Assembly: GCF_036785885.1 (NCBI RefSeq)
Contig: NC_092320.1
Coordinates: 19,593,557-19,657,556, forward strand
Reading direction: 5' to 3'
Length of the DNA stretch: 64,000 nt
Source: Coffea arabica
Lineage: Eukaryota > Streptophyta > Magnoliopsida > Gentianales > Rubiaceae
A program made the position numbers and the translations under genes. The notes under the pieces were generated by a model that saw only the letters and a program-made list of their open reading frames with translations, was not told the DNA's origin and made no database searches. Positions 36,265 to 49,123 of the stretch are shown here, piece after piece. How positions within the stretch are numbered: the first letter of the stretch is position 1; the number at the start of each line of letters is the position of its first letter.

Positions 36265-37662
36265 AATGACATTTCTCATCAAAAAGACGAGTGAGGTGGC
36301 AAGGAACGGGCACTTTGTTTCAGGTAATAATTGAACTATTTTCCCCATTACTTTAGCATAAATTAGAACAAAAAGACTAACAATCTCCTATAAAATGTGC
36401 ATCTCCTGCGGCTGGTAGCTGGTTGGTGGCATCTTCCAATTGGCTCAGCAGGTCTTCCCGGAAAAAGTAGATCCCAATTCCCAACTGCCTAAGGACACTA
36501 CAATTACCTCATGGGTGACATCAAAGTGTATCATGTTCTGTTAAGATTATCCACAATCGAATGTAATTCACATGGTATGGTATGACAGTATTTCACTTTC
36601 TCTTCTTTTATTATATTTCCACTCACAATGGATTAGACTCTATAAGGTGTAATAGTATGGGTTCACAATTAAATCAAATATTTATTTTAATAATACATAA
36701 TTCATATCTCATAAATAAATAAAATAATTTTTTAAAAATAATTTTGTTATTTTTAAAAAATAAATTATTAACTTTCAAAAAAAATTTTACCTTTTGGATT
36801 TTTTATTCTCTAAAAATAACATTATTAATTTCTAAGTTTGAACAATATATCTTTTTCTACCTCTCAAAAATAATATATTGTTATTTTTTGAAAAATAATT
36901 ATGCAATTATTAAACAAATATGTGATACCTCAAATGTGAAGATATCATAATAATCCATACTTAATTAATAATTCTTTATATAATTAATTGAACTCCATAA
37001 CATAATATTACATAATTTAAATCAAATAAAATACAAATAATAACAAAATGAATACTAGTTTTCACTGTTATTGCCTTTGAATCGTTCCCAAATATGCTCG
37101 ACCAAGTCTGATCGAAATTTTGTCTGTTGTAGCTTCAAAAAATTAGTCCGTTGCAACTTCAAAAAAATTGGTCTGTTGTTAACATTAGCATTACACGGTT
37201 ACAATAAACTTGTGTCACGACATGCATTACACCACGCATCATTACCCTCGGAATGATGATATGTGTAATTGCATTACACAGCCATTACACGCGTCATTAC
37301 CCGCGTCATTACACGCTATGTGTCATAGCATGCATTACACGCGTCATTACCCTCCCCTCCGTTGCTAATTAATAAAGGTCTTCACATCAATGAAGGTTCC
37401 GCGAATTTGATCTTACGTGTCTGGTCAACTTCCTTGTTTCCCAAGCACCTGGAAGTCCAATGCAATTTGGCCTTTTCTTTCATGCCTTTTTGGATCCAGG
37501 TTAACATGAAATCAAGATTTGGTTGCAGACATATAAATTGCAGTCCGATCTCACCACTCATTTAATACGAGGCAAAAGAGAGAGTTAAAACACTCCGAAG
37601 ATAAAATCAAGAACTCTGCAGGTACCAAGAATCAGAGGATTCAGTCAGCTTGATAGAAAGAG
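36265..37662. other. spacer upstream of methyltransferase copy 1, with GCGTCATTAC repeats
   Basis: An AT-rich part (36640-37050) is followed by a cluster of short repeats of the type GCATTACACGCGTCATTACC between about 37195 and 37355, possibly the end of an unrecognised MITE. The last 100 bases before the ATG probably hold the promoter and leader of methyltransferase copy 1. Confidence 0.4.
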
Positions 37663-39079
37663 ATGGCAGATTTGTTCTTGAATCAGGCTAAGCAGTACTC
37701 CGCCAGCAGGCCAAGATACCCAGATCAACTTTTTGAATTCATTGCATCCAAAACCCCTTCCCATGACCTTGTGTGGGATGTGGGCACTGGCAGTGGCCAG
37801 GCTGCTGCTGCTGTAAGTCCCTCAACTTCTCTCTCCCTTCCATTGGAATGTTGACTATGGATGGTGTGCTTTACTGTTTGCTAGTTCGCACGTTGCAGGT
37901 CAGCTGGCGCAGACATCTTTTATTTTATTCCTTTTTGAATCTCTTTGAATACGATTTGGACTCAAAGGAATGTATAACAGATTGAAGGCATCTCAAGGGG
38001 ATAAATTAACTTAAAAGACTTGTGATTATGCAATTATGATTTGCTTGTCTCACATTTTACAATAAACAGTATTAGCAGTAATTGTTTTTTGTTACTGTCG
38101 GATTTGGTGATAACATTTGAATAAGCATTGGTGACTTGGTCCTTGTTCCAATAGTCCAACCCTACAATTCAGGTCAAATTGGCTAATAATAGTCCAATTT
38201 ACTTCTTTGCTTGTTTACTGGCTTGGTTAGCTGTTTGTTTAAGGTGACCAACTTACTTTTAAGTAGTAAATTTTTGAAGCTGCACAATATTTACCAAGCA
38301 ATACCTTGGAGCTGAATATGGTTTATCAGAAAGGGATTGGACAAACTGAATTGTATTACTAACATCGAATGCCTGCCTAAATTCAACTGGCAAGATTGTC
38401 TTATCATCTTATCCATGCAATTCATTCTTGTCAGCTGGCAAAGATCTACAAGAATGTAATTGCCACAGACACAAGCCCAAAGCAGCTGGAATTTGCACCA
38501 AAGGTTCCGAATATTCGATACCAATGTACTTCCCCAAAGTTGTCCATTGCAGAGCTTGAAGAAAACATTGCAGCAGAGTCCACTGTCGATTTAGTCACCA
38601 TTGCTCAGGCTTTGCATTGGTTTGATTTTCCTACCTTCTACCAACAAGTGAAGTGGGCACTGAAAAAACCCAATGGAGTAATTGCTGCATGGTGCTACAC
38701 TGTGCCAGAAATTAACCCCAGTTTGGATGCTGTCTTCCAAAGATTCTACAAAGTTGATTCTGATCCTTACTGGGAACCAGAGCGTAAATTGGTGGATAAT
38801 AAATATGAAACCATCGATTTCCCATTTGAGCCTGTGGATGGCGTTGATCATACCGGACCATTCCAATTCAAAGCAGAGAATGTGATGGATTTGGAAGGCT
38901 TCTTCACATACATAAGATCATGGTCTTCCTACCAAACTGCTAAACAGAAGGGTGTGGAACTCTTGAATGAAAATGTGGTCAAGGATTTTACCTCTGCTTG
39001 GAATGAAGATGGAATATCTAAAAAAGTTGTCACTTCCCCTATTCATCTGAGGATTGGGAAAGTTGGGAATTTGCATTGA
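37663..39079 (+). CDS. SAM-dependent methyltransferase (DDB_G0268948/embryo-abundant-like), copy 1
   Basis: Exon 1 (37663-37812, 50 codons) and exon 2 (38435-39079) join in phase 0 across a 622-bp intron to give 264 residues, normal for this family. The N-terminus KQYS-type motif is QAKQYSASRPRYP, and SAM motif I is WDVGTGSGQAA at about residues 38-48. ATDTSPKQL is the motif II region and ALHWFDFPTFYQQVKW is typical of Methyltransf_11/25 members. The family is related to yeast trans-aconitate methyltransferase Tmt1; plant substrates are not established. It is the most divergent intact copy of a four-gene tandem cluster and appears functional. Confidence 0.92.
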
Positions 39080-40270
39080 AATCTCTGCCTGTTCAAGTCA
39101 GCAAGCCCCTTATGGCAATCATTTTCCACTGGTTGGTCTATTATTCTTGGATATAGGCCATGGACCATGGTTGATGGCTCAAAGATAAATAAATTTGCGT
39201 ATTTCAGCATTGAATCTCCTGTCACTTGAAACTGTTATCTAATTGTTACTATTAGGTGATGGCTAACATCGGATTTGGGGCTTCTTGTTCCCGTTTCTAA
39301 TGTCTTATAGTATTATGTTTCCAAGTTGAGTGGAAGGCTAGAAATGCTACCTACAGTCAGCCAAAAAAAAAAATTTTTTTTTTAAATGATGTGGCAAAAA
39401 CTAGATTTAAGCTACCTAAACGTTAAATGTGATTCCATTTTTCCTTTAAAGGCAAATCTCGTTCACGGGTGGGATGCCAATCTATATTTTATTAGTAATA
39501 AAATTAATTAGTACAAGAAGGTGGGTTTAGGCATTACCGTTAGCAGTACATGATAAGAAAAAAAAGAATATCATAAGACACGAATATCAAAAGGAAGTGC
39601 TACTTCCATAGTGCAAGAGGAAATGTGATTCCATACAAATTAAAACAGAATGTAATTAGCACAAAATAATATTATAAAATTTGTAAAGTGTTATTTGCAT
39701 AATCTTGGGGACCAATAGAAAGTGTATCGACAAGTTTTTCCTTTTTTGATCAGTCCTAGTTTGCAAAAATTTATTTGATTATATCATAAATATTTCATCA
39801 ACCATTTATTTATATTTTAAATCACCTTTGTTATCTCATATATATCATATTAAGACAGAATGCAATATTATTTTTTCAAAGAATTATCTCAAATACTCAG
39901 TTTGAGCTCAACAAGTTTGGATTCTCCATTTTTTGAAAAACAAGCTTTTCATTTACAATATTTCAAAATAATATATAAACAAAAACAATTTCAAAAATAC
40001 CACATCTATACAATATACCAAAAATAATTCCAAATATACAAAAAAAAAAGAAAAAAAAATCTACATCATCTTCTTCTTCCAACTATCACCACTATTGACC
40101 GCCACCACCATCCTCTCCTTCCCTCTCTATTCCCGCTCCCTCTTTCTCCTCCCCTTTCCCATCACATCCACCTCTCCCCCCCTCCGCCCCCCCCCCCCCC
40201 AAAATCTTATTGCGACTAGGTTCTGACCAGAGGCCTCCATTTGGTCGAGACCAGATCGAGGAGGGGGAGA
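39080..40270. other. spacer with a pyrimidine/C-rich patch
   Basis: No gene is seen. A C-rich patch with a run of about 14 C lies near 40183-40200. This stretch and the purine-rich sequence after 41312 were probably contiguous before the LTR at 40276-41311 inserted. Confidence 0.45.
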
Positions 40271-40275
40271 GGAAG

Positions 40276-41311
40276 TGATAGGTGCCGAACCTGTGTAATA
40301 ATAATATTAAAACCTAACTATCACTAAAAGCAGTGAATAATCAATTCTAGGTACTGGAACAGGGACTCTAGGTGTGCAATGAGTTACTTGATTCACCCTA
40401 TTCCTGAAGAGTTTGCTTAATCCGATATACCAGAATTAATTAGTTGACAAAATTTATTAACTAGTAGACAGTGGCAGGCAGGGTCATCTCCTCAGGGATT
40501 GGGGTATTTGTCTCTTTGCGGTTCCAATTGGTAAACGGGGGGTTTATCGGAATAAAGCTAAAAAATAATTAAGCAATTCAACTAAAACGAATAATTAACT
40601 AGTACGAAGGTAAACAGGAATTAAATCAAGAATAGATAAATTCTAACCAAGGATACAACTACTCAGACACAGTCCATTCATCCGATCATTGATGCAAGGG
40701 AGGTTCACTTTATTTTATTAATAGGTTAGTTATAGTCGCCAACGAGCTCTGACGACCAATTTTTCCTTAATTTATTGATAACCAAGGTACGACCATTGAT
40801 TTTCCTAACCAGAAAATACTCTTAAGTACGACCGTAGAAATTAATTCCCCAATTATATTAAGAATTAGAAAAATCTAACCCCAATCAATAACAGTCGGCC
40901 CGCATGAACAAGGAAGAATAATCAAAAAACTATCTCTAAACAATGACTAGTGCTCCCTACGTGTTTTTTGCCGAATTGAGAGAAAGGGTACAAAAAGAGA
41001 GCCCTGCGAATTCCACTTTTTTCGTTTCCTCTTTGATAGGAAGACTCCTACTCAGCAACTCTTCATCAGCCCAAGGGAAAGGAAGTCCGTTTCTTCTCCA
41101 TGTGGGCCAGGTTTGTGGAGCCTTTTGAAGCCTTCCACCTGTGGAAAAATTTTCAAGAAAGTTTCCCTTTTTTTTTTTGCACCTTTCCGCTCCACTCCCT
41201 GAAATTGAGTCCAAATATCAAATATAAGTAGATATTAATGATTAAAACAATATTTGACAAGGACAAAGGAAAAAATTAACAATAAAATTACTAACAATTA
41301 ACACCTTATCA
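40276..41311 (-). mobile_element. solo LTR, Ty3/gypsy-like
   Basis: This 1036-bp stretch begins TGATAGGTGCCGAAC and ends ACACCTTATCA, so both strands show TG...CA ends and the TGATA start shared with the Athila-like LTRs. It is flanked by GGAAG (40271-40275) and AGAAG (41312-41316), a 5-bp duplication with one mismatch. There is no internal region or second LTR nearby. Orientation is tentative. It is a fossil left by LTR-LTR recombination. Confidence 0.7.
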
Positions 41312-41316
41312 AGAAG

Positions 41317-41597
41317 GGCGAGGTGCGGGAAAGGGGAAGGGGAGAAGGAAGGAGGAGGAGGAACAGGGATGGGGAGAGGGGAAGAGAGAGGACGTGATGG
41401 TACTGAATAGTAGTTTTAATTTTTTTTAAATACTCTAAAAATTTTAAAACTTTAAAAATACTCCAAAAAATATTTTAAAAACACATTCAAAAACATCATA
41501 AAAAACATGTATAGTAAAAGTTTTTCATATATATTTTTACACGTAAATAGTTAATCCAGATGGAGCTACTAGATATTTTTAAATGCACGTCACATCA
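41317..41597. other. purine-rich spacer
   Basis: GA-rich sequence followed by an AT-rich stretch; no coding similarity. Confidence 0.4.
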
Positions 41598-41605
41598 TAT
41601 GCACT

Positions 41606-42094
41606 TAGGCCTGTCAACGGGCCGAAATTCATTATTCTGGACCCGGATCCGACCCGTTTATCCGACGGGTCTTTTACTCCATGTTCCGGATCCGGATTCA
41701 ACGGGTCTCAGATCTGGGTCAGGTTTACCCGAAAAAATTTACAAAACTTACAATTTCTAATAAAAATGAGAAAAAAATATATTTGAAAACTAATTTCTAA
41801 CTAGTACAAGACAAAAACCAAATAAGAAAAGAAATCAAATTGACTTAACTCAAATATATCACCCTAATCATATTATATTGATAAATATATATTTTAAATT
41901 ATTAATCCATTTATATTCGAATCCGGGTCTAATAAGGGTTGGAATACTATATTCTATATCCGACGCATTTTTTGTTTGATAAAACGGATCCGGATCCGGA
42001 TCCGGATAATGAAATTAAATCCCTACCCATACTTATAATAATTTCACGGATATGATCCTGATCCGGATCTAAACCCGGACCGTTGACAGGCCTA
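41606..42094. mobile_element. non-autonomous hAT element, GGATCC-palindrome family, copy 1
   Basis: This 489-bp element has ends TAGGCCTGTCAACGGGCCG and its inverted match TAGGCCTGTCAACGGTCCG. It is flanked by TATGCACT (41598-41605) and TATACACT (42095-42102), an 8-bp duplication with one mismatch. Subterminal GGATCCGGATCCGGAT arrays are present. It is the same family as 59899-60436. Confidence 0.92.
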
Positions 42095-42102
42095 TATACA
42101 CT

Positions 42103-42388
42103 CCCCGTCTCAATGGCCAAACGTATCTTTTGGTTTATATCTACCAGAGAGGCCGCACTTGACAAGTCTTTGTCTAACAGCACGTCGCAGTCCATTTTTT
42201 CTTGTTTGTTGCTTTTCACAGGCTATTGAAGTGAGGCCAAAACTCAAAAGTCCAACCAATGACTTATTCCTCAGGTTCAGATCTCTGTACTCTTGCACAT
42301 TTGCAGGATGGCGTACTGGGAAACAATTTGATCAACTTTTTTCCGTTTCAATGCAAATTGCTCAACCTTGTCCTTTTCTTCATATACT
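42103..42388. other. spacer without a recognised gene
   Basis: An open frame runs through it but has no similarity that I recognise. Confidence 0.35.
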
Positions 42389-44018
42389 AAGGCTTCATTT
42401 GGATGGGGAGAAAAGGACAGAAAAGAAAATATATGAGGGAAAGTCTTATCATTTCATTTTGGGAGTTTTAACAAGGATGGAAGAGAAGCGAAATGAACAG
42501 ATAAAAGTCACTCTAATTGGTGAAAATTTTTCTACCCAAAATTGGCAAGAAAAGGACGGAAACTTGTTGGGCACCAAAAAATATTTTTAATATGACAATT
42601 TTATCCTTTAAAAGTTGATACAAAAATTCATTATTTCCAATATATCCTAAAGTTGATTTGTAAAAACACCGATGTGCAAAGCTTTCTCAATCCTATACTT
42701 TCAATACTTCAAACTAGTTGAATTCACTTGGCTTTCTTCCGTTCTTCACTCACAATTCAATAACAAAAGGTATTTTTTTTTTACTCAATCTCCTTTCTTT
42801 CTATGCTCAATCTTCTCTAGAGAATTGTGGTAAAAGCATCTTTTGTGTAGATTGTTATTGTTTATATTCTAAATTTTTTATTCATTTTCAGTCATAAAAT
42901 TCTTGTTAATGAACTCTTGATTTTTATATTATTGATTTGTGATTATATATTGCATGGTTATGGTACATGTAAGCGTCAATGGTGATAAATGAATATGAAA
43001 TTTGAATGCATACAATCTGTTTGTTTATTTGCCTATGTAAGCTTCCAATTGTAAAATGATCATTCTAGAGTCCATAAATAGTATGTTAGCCACTTTTTAT
43101 TGTAACAATGCATCTTTCTTTGAAATGATTAAAAAGATGATGATACTAGAAGTATTGTTTTTTTGATGTCTTTTGTTGTTAAAAGTGTTCTATAGTATTT
43201 AAACTGATCAGTACATGAAGGTACCAATGCTGATAATAACACGCAAATGTAAATGACAAGTACCAATAACGAGCTGAAATGCTGAAATTTAACACTTGAG
43301 TAAAAAAGGGCAAATAGTTCCAGTTGGAAAAAAAAAAAAGAAAAAAAAAGAACAAGCTAATGCAAAGAAGGCAAGAAATGGATGTAATCAGAAAGTTACA
43401 TGTCTTGAAAGCTGCTCAAAGCATTTTCCCTCTCCCATCTCCCCTCCCCCTCACAAGTATGAAAAAAAAAGCACAAAAGCATATGATAAAAGGAAATTAA
43501 TTCAGGAAAGAATTAGAGGAAAAAAAATAAGGTGAGGAGTGAGTTTCAGCTTAGCAAAAACACTAGCTGAAACATGTATAATGGCATTTCCGGTCAACAT
43601 CAAAATCATATGTCAAGAATACCTAAAAGATACTACGAGGACTTGAGGCGATTTACATGCATGAAAGAAAATCAATGTCCAGCAAGAAATTTGTTTTATT
43701 ATTCACCTCGTGAGAATGCATATGCAATTGTTTTAGAAATTTGTCTTACCTAAATATTCTATTTATTGGAACATGAAAGCTAATCTTTGGACTTTGATTT
43801 AAAAATTGAAAGGGCAAATAAGTAAAGTTGTATTCTCATAAAATCATTTCTTTCCACATTTCTTCAACTCTCAAATAAGAGAAAGATGTTTCTTTTCTTT
43901 TCTTTCATTGAACTCCCAAACGAAATATGCATATTTTCCCTTCTTTTCCTTTCTTTCCTAAGTTATCTTTTCTTTTCTTTTCTTTTCTCCTCCTTCATAA
44001 ACTCCCAAACTAAGCCTT
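42389..44018. mobile_element. probable non-autonomous DNA transposon (AAGGCTT...TTTGG ends)
   Basis: The left end AAGGCTTCATTTGGATGGGG and the reverse complement of the right end, AAGGCTTAGTTTGGGAGT, match. Both are followed by purine-rich AGAAAAGGA/AGAAAAGAAAA runs. The target duplication is only TA or TAA-like and ambiguous, so the superfamily (PIF/Harbinger or other) is unsure. No transposase is seen inside. Confidence 0.55.
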
Positions 44019-44484
44019 AATAAAATCATAGATTAGATTACTCTGGATTCACTCAAGACCTTGAACATTTTCATTCCTAGATTTACCTGGATCCAATATT
44101 AAAAAGAAAAAAAAGTAAAAAAAAAAAAAAAAACTATTTCCCTTCCTGGAAAAAGCAGAAGATAGTGATCTTTGGAATCGTTTATCACTAAAGTTGGTCA
44201 TCACATGCCAACTCAAATTGGTTATACCATTCTGTCTTGTAAGTATCTTCAATTACATTCCCTGTCTGCTGTCTCCTTTCGTTGTGGACAAATGAAAGTT
44301 TATTTGTTTAGGCCAATCAAAGTCTCACATCAATGAAAGGTAGATCATCCGAATTTATCATATTATTATTGAAAGGAGCTGCTTGCAGGCATAAAGTTCT
44401 CAACATCTTTGGGAAAACAAATTAAGTAGACCAAGTACCTCAAAGAACTATAAAGTCACATTCAGTCTCATAGGCAGATCAGAG
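44019..44484. promoter_or_regulatory. upstream region of methyltransferase copy 2, duplicated before copy 4
   Basis: The last ~150 bases (from about 44340) match the sequence before copy 4 (about 52270-52425), including CAAATTAAGTAGACCAAGTA and TCATAGGCAGATCAGAGATG. The conserved promoter and leader show that the duplicated unit included regulatory sequence. Confidence 0.6.
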
Positions 44485-45373
44485 ATGGCAGAATTGTTTA
44501 ATAAGCAGGCTAAACAGTACTCGGAAAGCCGGCCAACTTACCCAGAGGAGCTGTTCCAGTTCATTGCATCCAAGACACCGTGCCATGACCTCGCTTGGGA
44601 TGTAGGCACCGGCAGTGGCCAGGCTGCAAGAACTGTAGGCATCTTTAAACCAGAGCCGACACTAAATTTTTCTTTGGAACAGTTTTTGTTGAATTGTGCT
44701 TTACTGATTAATCACTACTGACTTTTGTCAGTTGGCTGGGATATACAAGAACGTGGTAGCCACAGACACGAGCCCGAAGCAACTGGAATTTGCACTCAAG
44801 CTTCCCAACATTAGATATCAATGTACGCCTCCTAAGATGTCTATTGCTGAGCTTGAGCAAAATGTCTCGGTAGAATCAAGTGTTGATTTAGTGACAAGTG
44901 CTGCAGCTATGCACTGGTTTGATCTTCCAACTTTCTACCAGCAAGTGAAATGGATACTGAAAAAGCCTGATGGAGTAATTGCAGCATGGTCCTACGCTAA
45001 GGCGGAGATCAACGCTGCCAGTGCTAACACTCTTCTCCAAATGCTATACGATAATTGTGATCCTTACTGTGATCCACGAGCCAGATATTTCGTACATGAC
45101 AGGTATAGAACCATTGATTTCCCATTTCAGCCAGTTGATGGGCTTGAGCACACTGGACCATTTGAATTCAAAACGGAACGCTTGATGGATTTAGATGACT
45201 GCTTCACATTCATAAAGTCATGGTCACCATACCAAACTGCAAAAGATGCAGGAGTTGAACTCTTGAGTGATGATGTGGTTCAGGACTTCACCCGTGCTTG
45301 GCATGAAGATGCCAATCCCAAGAAAGTTGCTACTTTTCCTATCAGCCTAAAGGTTGGAAAAGTTGGGAACTAG
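44485..45373 (+). CDS. SAM-dependent methyltransferase (DDB_G0268948/embryo-abundant-like), copy 2
   Basis: Exon 1 (44485-44634) and exon 2 (44732-45373) flank a 97-bp intron and join in phase 0, giving 263 residues. SAM motif I is WDVGTGSGQAA; further family motifs are VATDTSPKQLEFA, AAMHWFDLPTFYQQVKW and the C-terminus LKVGKVGN. It is nearly identical to copy 4 in coding, intron and flanking sequence, so these two arose by a recent duplication. It looks intact and soluble (no signal peptide or membrane segment). Substrate unknown. Confidence 0.92.
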
Positions 45374-46376
45374 AACAAGTGAAGGCTTTGCAGGTTCGTT
45401 TGGATGAAACTTCCCATTTCCTACTGATTGAGTTCTGTATCAAACATCAATCCACTAGCTCATAATTACATTATGTAGGCTTAATTCGCAATAATTATTG
45501 TAAGAAGGTGAATTTATAGCCTCTTAAGCGACCTATATTCTTTGTCAAACATTACATATATTAATTTGCTGGGAAACTTATTAGAGCTGAAGTTAATAAA
45601 ATATGCAGCCGGATGGAAGTCTCTGAACGAACGCTAGAATCTTTATGCTCATGCTTTCCGGGAAGGCAGGTTGTTTTCCTCGCTCTCCTTATGAAAGATC
45701 TTCGCTTTAATCTGCTGAGATGAAAACTTCCGTTCCTTGTCTCACTTCGACTTCTGTCTCTGCTAGTACCTACTTTCCATAGTCATTGGTCGATTAATCT
45801 GCCTTACTCTCAGATCAGATGTTGTGTCAGTACCAGAATCTTAGCTACGGTTTATTCTAGTTGAGGTGTAATCTCTCTTTCAAGACCTTTTCAGCCGGCC
45901 TTCTACAAGCTTCACCAGAAGCGACTAGTCGCTCCCTCGAATGCCTCTTTAGTATAGGCTAGTTTGTCTTTTGCCTCCTTCCTCACTTCCTGGTATGGTG
46001 ACCCGACGAGGAACGACAAGGCCATATCCATGTTCGTCTATCATGAACGGGCAAAGGGGCTAATGGTAGAATTTGTTTTGAATCATTATAAGGAAATTAT
46101 CAAATTTATGCTTATGCCTCTCTAATAAAAAAAAATTTAAATTTGTAGTTCACGTTGAAAACTATAGATTAAATTGAAACTTTTAGTTCTTTTTATCCTA
46201 CGTGACAATTAGAATACTTAAATGGCAACAATAATATCATTATGAGAATAAAATTTGAAAGTGAATCACATTAGAAATATTTTTTTAGAAGAGTCTTGTT
46301 TTAGCAAAAAAACTTGAGCAAAGTAAACCTTCCCACTATTAATGGGATTTGGAACCCCCACCTCGTAAATTGACGC
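45374..46376. other. 3' flank of copy 2 and spacer
   Basis: The first ~250 bases are similar to the 3' flank of copy 4. Beyond that no gene was recognised. Confidence 0.45.
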
Positions 46377-47478
46377 TAAGGGTGCGTTTGCTTCTATAGA
46401 ATTAGAATTGAATTAGAATCGAAATTCTATAGAATTGGAATTCTATGAATTGGAATTCCAAGGAATTTCAAGTCATTTCAATTCTTTCGTTTGGGAAATA
46501 CATAGAATTGATACGGAATTTATTTGGAATTCCAAATTCTTTGTTTGTATGAGAGAAGAATTCATTAGGAATTAGAATTGTTTTCAAGAAAATGCTTACA
46601 TAAAATTTTTCTTTTTTTCTTTTTTCTATATAATAAATTCTTTTTTTTTCTTACATTTAGCTAATTTTTACTAAAGATTTAAAAGAAAAAACCAATTTGT
46701 GCCTTTAATAATTTATTTTTTCTCACTCTCATATCAATTTCTTTGGTGAGCATTTCCTTTAGCATGTTTTGATCCATTATCCCTTTTTGTGAAGAAATAT
46801 TTCCCCATCTCAGCCGTGGTATTTTCAACTGTGTTTTGATATATTATCATAAAGCAAAATTCTTTCTTATTTCTAATACTTATGCAAAATTCAAAAAAGA
46901 TTTCATCAATCATAATAGCTATGCACAACTAAAACTCAAACTCCTCTATTAAGTACCAATGGCATGATAAAAATATGAGAGAGGAAAAGTTGAAGCAATT
47001 TTTCACTCATGTGACAATAACTACAAAATCAAGAAGCAATATTTCATGAAAAAAAGGTAAGAAAACAATCAGTTACAAATAAATCCTACATATGCAACAA
47101 AAACACTTGATCAAATGCTTCAACTGCATAAACCAAAAAGCTCAAAACTATCAGTTACAAATAAATCCTAACTCAAGAGGCCAACTGTATAAACCAATTT
47201 CTGCTTCTCCCGTTTCCACCCCTACTCCAACCGCCTCGTCTTGTTTCTGTCTCTGTTTTATGTTCTTCAGTAAATAAATAGAAACTTAAAAACAAAAAAA
47301 ATTCCAGCCAAAACACATATCTCCAAATACCCCTTTGTTTGTTCATATCAATTCTTCACTTAGGTAGCTGCACATTGAGCCGTAAGGAGAGTTGATAGCC
47401 ACGAATTGTATATGTTCAAGCATAACTCTGCAGATCAGAGGTCAAGAGAAAGTACTTCAATGAAGCAGCAGATACAAC

Positions 47479-47675
47479 ATAGGTATATTGCTGAGAGGTT
47501 TGATGTAATGATTGAGGAGATCATAGAGGAACATCAAGAGACAAGGACGAAGCGTCGGCATAACAATGATGCAAGTCAACAAATGAAGGATCTACTTGAT
47601 ATATTGCTCGACATATCTGAAGATGAAAGCTCAAACATAAGATTGACAAGAGAGAACATCAAGGCTTTTATCCTG
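47479..47675 (+). pseudogene. captured cytochrome P450 exon fragment (CYP93-like)
   Basis: The frame reads RYIAERFDVMIEEIIEEHQE, then KDLLDILLDISEDES, then RLTRENIKAFIL. This is the part of an A-type plant P450 just before the conserved intron; AFIL is followed by GTAAAA at exactly the place where that intron usually begins. It resembles CYP93-family enzymes (flavonoid pathway) from memory. The oxygen-binding helix, ExxR and heme-binding cysteine region are absent, so it cannot encode an enzyme. It lies inside the PIF/Harbinger-type element. Confidence 0.8.
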
Positions 47676-47989
47676 GTAAAACTCATGGCTGCCTCCTCTT
47701 GTTTACTTTTACCTTTTATTGTCGCAATTGATTTATGAAATGGAACTAGATTTCTGCAACAAGAATACCGCATCTACTACCATCAGGGTAGTAGGAACTG
47801 TAGGACAACTGTAGGACAACTGTTCTAATTAGTGTCAAAATTGAACCGTTATTACCAGGCTCAATAGTTGAAACATGAAAGCCAGAGATAGAGCTATAAT
47901 TTTCACATCAAAAACCTATTCACAGCATTCTAAGTGCTTGAAAATAAATACCTTTATAAAACCACAGATACAAGGAAGACTGAAGTGAC

Positions 47990-48110
47990 GATCTTCAGCC
48001 TTTAAGCATGCCCAACTTCATATCAGCCCACAACTTTGATATCAAGAAGAATGCACCGACTTCACTTAAATGCAGGGCAAGGTTAAACAAGCCTTCCTGT
48101 AACATATTAG
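47990..48110 (-). pseudogene. possible third captured gene tail (unidentified)
   Basis: On the minus strand a segment reads LFNLALHLSEVGAFFLISKL, then WADMKLGMLKG and a stop. It looks protein-like in composition, but I do not recognise the family and it may be chance. Confidence 0.2.
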
Positions 48111-48940
48111 GAACAATCAAACACATTTAAATATACGCTAAGAGAGAGTGTGTGAGAGAATTTATGACAGCATTAAATAGTCCAAAACAAACATTCATCA
48201 CATTCCATGTCCATTGACGAGAATTTAGCAGCCTTGAGCTGATACATAAAATATTTTCAGGCCCTGACAGCAAGTTTTTCAACAGCCACTGCAGTATAGA
48301 ACTAAAAATTCGCTCTGTCAAAGTAAATTTGTGATTCCTTCTATGATTCTAGATACTAAGTTAAGAAGAGTAGAACTGGTTTTAAGAAGATTTTTTAATC
48401 TGACACTTGGTCATAACAGCCAACAGCCTTGGAGTGTGAACTGGAGACGTTATATACTTGATCATAACAGCCAACAGCCAACAAATTTATGCGTATTGGT
48501 GAAATAGATTTTGTTAATATAATACAAGTTTTAAAGAGATTAATTCTATCATATATGATAAAAGCAAAATTGATTTTTCATTTTCTTATGACTGCACGAA
48601 GATAGTGTTACTGAAACGAACCTTCATTGTTTTTCACGCAAACTGTTTATGCTTTATTAGGATGTGTTAAAACTTTTGTGAATATGAAGACTACTTTCTC
48701 GGTAAGAAAGTGAGTTCCAATTTGTTAGCTACTACTAAGAGCAAAGAATATGCAGTCTAAAAGGTTTAAGCTATGTTGATCTTTAAGTAAAGCATTTTTC
48801 ATCTTTTTTTCTTAATATACATTTCAGCAGCCATTGGCCAGGAAAGTTGATAATTAAGCTCTAAGGCTCAGAGAACTAAATTCAACACTCCCTCATTTTC
48901 TCTCCTCAATCTCACACAACACACACACAAGAGAGAATTA

Positions 48941-49123
48941 ATGGAGGAGATCCAACATTTCAGTCATGAGCATCCCTTGATATTGAGCAAACTCAAAGAC
49001 GATGAATTCTCTGATAAGAAAATTAGTCGTTGCAGAGGCTGTTCACTTAAAATTTTGCCAGGATCAACCTTTTATTCATCAATATCTAGGTATGTTCTTC
49101 ATATTACACACCATCCACCATAA
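48941..49123 (+). pseudogene. captured 5' end of a DC1-domain (C1-like zinc finger) gene
   Basis: The frame starts MEEIQHFSHEHPLILSKL and continues with SRCRGCSLKILPGSTFY and YVLHI. DC1 proteins typically begin with HFSHEHPL, then CxxC, G..FY and a LH pair. Several expected cysteines are missing and the frame ends after 60 codons. The preceding CACACACACACAAGAGAG sequence looks like a captured 5' leader. It is a fragment inside the PIF/Harbinger-type element. Confidence 0.65.

Noticed and set aside
37195-37355. CRISPR-like or satellite array from repeated GCGTCATTACC units
   Set aside because: The units are short and irregularly spaced, and this is plant nuclear DNA; more likely the end of a MITE.
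42159-42590. A 143-codon open frame between methyltransferase copies 1 and 2
   Set aside because: It crosses the left end of a probable DNA transposon and has no recognisable domain.
47406-47738. A real cytochrome P450 gene
   Set aside because: Only about 65 codons of similarity are present, with no heme-binding region, and the piece lies inside a transposon.
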